NCBI RefSeq assembly: GCF_900156575.1
Contig: NZ_FTNY01000007.1
Coordinates: 62,001-126,000, forward strand
Reading direction: 5' to 3'
DNA: 64,000 nt
DNA from: Chryseobacterium shigense
Lineage (GTDB): Bacteria; Bacteroidota; Bacteroidia; Flavobacteriales; Weeksellaceae
The position numbers and the translations under genes were made by a program. The notes under the pieces were generated by a model. That model was not told the DNA's origin. It saw nothing but the letters and a program-made list of their open reading frames with translations, and did no database searches. Shown here one piece after another: positions 61,719 to 64,000 of the stretch; position 1 is the stretch's first letter, and every line of letters starts with the position of its first letter.

Positions 61719-62528
61719 ATGATTCAATTAAAAACAATAGAGGAACTACGCCTCATGAAGGAGAGTGCTCACCTTGTGTCAAAAACACTGGGAATGCTTG
61801 CTAAAGAAATAAAACCGGGAATCAATACTTTATATCTTGATAAACTGGCGCACGATTTTATTAAAGATCACGGAGCAGAACCTGCTTTCTTAGGATATGG
61901 CGGTTTCCCGAATTCTTTGTGTATTTCTCCCAATGATCAGGTAGTTCACGGTTTTCCCAATAATGATACTATCCAGGAAGGAGATGTTCTTTCTGTAGAC
62001 TGTGGCGTTATTCTTAACGGTTTTGTAGGTGATCATGCTTATACCTTTGAGATCGGCGAAGTAAAGCCGGAAGTTAAAAAATTGTTGCAGGTGACCAAAG
62101 AATCCCTTTATAAAGGAATTGCACAGTGTATAAGAGGAAAAAGAATAGGAGATATCTCTCATGCCATCCAATCCCATTGTGAAAAAGAAGGATATGGAGT
62201 GGTAAGAGAACTTGTAGGACATGGTCTTGGAAGAAAAATGCATGAAGATCCACAGGTTCCGAATTATGGAAAGCAGGGAAGTGGAAAGGTCATCAAAGAC
62301 GGTCTTGCCATCGCTATTGAACCTATGGTAAATATGGGGACTGAAAAAGTAAAATTCCATAATGACGGCTGGACGGTAACCACCCTTGATAATCTTCCTT
62401 CTGCCCACTTTGAGCATGATGTAGCGGTGATCAATGGTAAACCGGTGTTGCTTTCCACATTCAAATATGTTTACGAAGCTTTAGGGATTGTAAGCGATGA
62501 AGAGAAGCCATTCCAATTGGATTTTTAA
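61719..62528 (+). CDS. map: Type I methionine aminopeptidase
   Basis: A 269-residue two-metal enzyme that removes the initiator methionine from new proteins. It shows IKPGINTLYLDKLAHDF, LSVDCGVILNGFVGDHAYTF (two Asp ligands), VGHGLGRKMHEDPQVPNYG (His), LAIAIEPMVNMG (Glu) and AHFEHDVAVINGKPVLLS (Glu). All metal ligands are present. Its stop overlaps the methyltransferase start by one base (TAATG), so the two are coupled. Confidence 0.96.
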   Translation: MIQLKTIEELRLMKESAHLVSKTLGMLAKEIKPGINTLYLDKLAHDFIKDHGAEPAFLGYGGFPNSLCISPNDQVVHGFPNNDTIQEGDVLSVDCGVILNGFVGDHAYTFEIGEVKPEVKKLLQVTKESLYKGIAQCIRGKRIGDISHAIQSHCEKEGYGVVRELVGHGLGRKMHEDPQVPNYGKQGSGKVIKDGLAIAIEPMVNMGTEKVKFHNDGWTVTTLDNLPSAHFEHDVAVINGKPVLLSTFKYVYEALGIVSDEEKPFQLDF

Positions 62529-63295
62529 TGAAAAAAGTAGCTAAACTTTTACTCAATACTTTACCACGTCCGATGCTTATTAAAATGAGTATCTGGGCGA
62601 GACCATTGATTTACCAGTTATTCAAGGGAGATCGGTTTTATGACCCTATCGACGGAAAATCTTACCGGAAATTTCTTCCTTACGGTTATGGAAAACAGCG
62701 TGAAAATGCTCTTTCTCCGGGAACATTGAGCTTGGAGAGACACCGCCAGATGTGGCTGTATCTTCAAAATGAAACCGACTTTTTCATTAAAAATGCTAAA
62801 GTCCTTCATATCGCTCCCGAACAGGAATTTCTGAGAAAATTTAAGATGATGAAAAATCTGGATTATATTTCCGCAGATCTTTTTTCTCCCATCGTGGATG
62901 TGAAAGCGGATATTCTGGATTTACCTTTTGCAGATGAAAGTTTTGATATTGTTTTTTGCAACCATGTTCTGGAACATATAGAAGATGATGCAAAAGCCAT
63001 AAGCGAGCTTTACAGAGTTATGAGACCCGGAGGCTGGGGGATCTTTCAGGTCCCGATGAGAAATACTCTGGAGAAAACCTATGAAGATTTTTCCATAAAA
63101 GATCCAAAAGAACGTCAGAAACATTTTGGCCAGTACGACCATGTCCGCTGGTACGGAATGGATTATTTTGACCGACTAAGAAAAGCAGGTTTTGAAACAG
63201 AACCTAATTTCTATTCCCAAAATTTTTCAGAAGAAGAAATCAGAAAATATGGTTTGAGACAAAATGAAATCTTACCCGTCGTTTTCAAAAAATAA
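62528..63295 (+). CDS. SAM-dependent methyltransferase
   Basis: A 255-residue class I methyltransferase. The SAM-binding motif region is AKVLHIAPEQEFLRKFKMM (variant of motif I), followed by ISADLFSPIVDVKADILDLPF and SFDIVFCNHVLEHIEDDAKA, typical of the Methyltransf_11 family. A basic N-terminus (KKVAKLLLNTLPRPMLIK) precedes the domain. The substrate is unknown. It is translated together with map, since its ATG overlaps the map stop. Confidence 0.85.
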   Translation: MKKVAKLLLNTLPRPMLIKMSIWARPLIYQLFKGDRFYDPIDGKSYRKFLPYGYGKQRENALSPGTLSLERHRQMWLYLQNETDFFIKNAKVLHIAPEQEFLRKFKMMKNLDYISADLFSPIVDVKADILDLPFADESFDIVFCNHVLEHIEDDAKAISELYRVMRPGGWGIFQVPMRNTLEKTYEDFSIKDPKERQKHFGQYDHVRWYGMDYFDRLRKAGFETEPNFYSQNFSEEEIRKYGLRQNEILPVVFKK

Positions 63296-63302
63296 AAATA
63301 AT

Positions 63303-63337
63303 AAACCCGCCTTCAAATCTGAAGACGGGTTTATTTT
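63303..63337. terminator. Terminator between the methyltransferase and SMR genes
   Basis: aaacccgccttca / tgaagacgggttt (one mismatch) around aatc, with T-rich sequence after it. It separates two convergent genes. Confidence 0.85.
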
Positions 63338-63363
63338 AATATAGATAGAAATTGTTTTAAATC

Positions 63364-63690
63364 TTAGTGGGAAACAGATTTCAGTCCAACTACAGAACCA
63401 ATTAAGGTAACGATGAAGAATATTCTCCAGAAGCTTACGGGATCTTTAAAAAAGAACATTCCCATCAGAGCCGTGCCTACAGCTCCTATTCCGGTCCATA
63501 CGGCATAAGCCGTTCCGATAGGAAGGGTTTGCGTAGCTTTGATCAGCAGCAGCATACTGATCGTCATGGTCACCAGAAAGCCGGCATACCAGTAATACAT
63601 CTCAGATCCTGATGTTTCTTTGGCTTTTCCTAAACACGAGGCAAAAGCCACCTCAAATAATCCGGCGATGATTAAAATAATCCAATTCAT
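63364..63690 (-). CDS. SMR-family small multidrug/guanidinium-type transporter
   Basis: 108 residues from ATG 63690; the frame opens at 63714 but the natural start is MNWIILIIAGLFEVAFA, a hallmark SMR N-terminus with the key Glu in the first helix. Four hydrophobic segments follow, including MTISMLLLIKATQTLP and YAVWTGIGAVGTALMGM. SMR proteins exchange cationic drugs or guanidinium for protons in the inner membrane as dimers; the GlyLeuPheGluValAlaPheAla segment is closer to the SugE/Gdx type, but this is not certain. The Crp/Fnr-type gene upstream may regulate it. Confidence 0.9.
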   Translation of the reverse strand: MNWIILIIAGLFEVAFASCLGKAKETSGSEMYYWYAGFLVTMTISMLLLIKATQTLPIGTAYAVWTGIGAVGTALMGMFFFKDPVSFWRIFFIVTLIGSVVGLKSVSH

Positions 63691-63903
63691 TTTTTTAAAT
63701 TTTCTCTCCCGCAAATTTCATGATTCTGAAGGAGAAATCATTTTACAATTGTTAAAAAATGTATTTTTAGGGTGGTGAAATTTGAGTTTCAAAAAAGAAA
63801 TTTATTCATACTTAAAAGTAGAATTATAGAGTACGGTTTATTCATTTTTTAGAGAGATTATCAAAAGTCAGTATCCCGTTATAACTTTCAATTTCCAGCT
63901 TTT
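63691..63903. other. Intergenic gap at the right end
   Basis: About 213 AT-rich bases between the SMR gene and the partial regulator. It contains no visible gene or strong hairpin. Confidence 0.5.
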
Positions 63904-64000
63904 TTATTTTATTTCTGCTCGAATTCTACTCAGACTTACCTGTGTAATGCCGAGATAAGAAGCAATGTGACCTAGTTGAACCCTTTTCAGAAGATCAGAC
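63904..64000 (-). CDS. Crp/Fnr-family regulator, C-terminal end only
   Basis: The minus-strand frame ending at 63904-63906 (TAA) reads SDLLKRVQLGHIASYLG, then ITQVSLSRIRAEIK. This is the recognition helix and tail of a Crp/Fnr-type winged-helix protein, which normally follows a cyclic-nucleotide-type sensor domain. The rest lies beyond the right edge. It is on the same strand as the SMR gene downstream and could control it. Confidence 0.75.
   Translation of the reverse strand, partial: SDLLKRVQLGHIASYLGITQVSLSRIRAEIK

Noticed and set aside
61890..62417. 175-codon open frame on the minus strand
   Set aside because: Antisense to map, whose metal ligands are all conserved; an artefact of low-stop sequence.

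Overview
The window looks like a chromosome segment from a Bacteroidota of the Flavobacteriia, most like Chryseobacterium (Weeksellaceae). The evidence is AT-rich intergenic DNA, promoters with the Bacteroidota -7 box TAnnTTTG, a GldI-like lipoprotein, two proteins with a type IX secretion (T9SS) C-terminal sorting domain, a SusC/SusD pair, and many short secreted proteins and lipoproteins. The genus is inferred from protein style; no database was searched. I saw no rRNA, tRNA, CRISPR array, phage or transposase.

Layout. 1-5.3 kb: a 143-bp direct repeat, two immunophilin lipoproteins (a GldI-like FKBP and a cyclophilin-FKBP fusion), a retropepsin-like/PDZ protein, and two inverted copies of a REP-like element, one of which encodes the tail of a hypothetical protein. 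5.4-8.1 kb: two tandem M28 peptidases, the second apparently inactive. 8.2-11.6 kb: serC, serA and a DUF1015 gene. 11.7-14.4 kb: ferredoxin divergent from a LuxC-like acyl-CoA reductase, a secreted protein and a Bax inhibitor-1 family protein. 15-17.7 kb: DUF6952-like protein, thioredoxin, peroxiredoxin and an aminotransferase, then a small pseudogene. 18.2-27.3 kb: a third M28 peptidase, rsmG, a lipoprotein, a DUF922 protein, an AddB-like nuclease, a T9SS-exported hydrolase and an acyl-CoA dehydrogenase.

27.4-39.9 kb is a polysaccharide utilization locus: a degenerate-Nudix regulator and an MFS transporter run divergently from susC-susD-GH30-GH3-GH16-GH30. The enzyme set fits a beta-1,3/beta-1,6-glucan such as laminarin or fungal wall glucan. 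Surface enzymes would cut the glucan, SusCD import oligosaccharides, GH3 release glucose and the MFS protein take it across the inner membrane.

40-50 kb: fabI, a charged small protein, a secreted protein with YadA-head-like 14-residue repeats, and an orphan type VI secretion module (VgrG, two unrecognised genes, a PAAR-like protein with a Tox-REase-5-like toxin tip, and a likely immunity gene). 50-64 kb: mostly housekeeping genes (nucleoside phosphorylase, gpmI, acyl-ACP desaturase, map, methyltransferase, SMR transporter) plus a two-heme peroxidase, a PhoX-like T9SS protein, a leucine-rich-repeat protein and the end of a Crp/Fnr regulator.

The strongest candidates for undescribed biology are the two unknown genes inside the VgrG module, the paired active/inactive M28 peptidases, and the REP-like element that became a protein tail.
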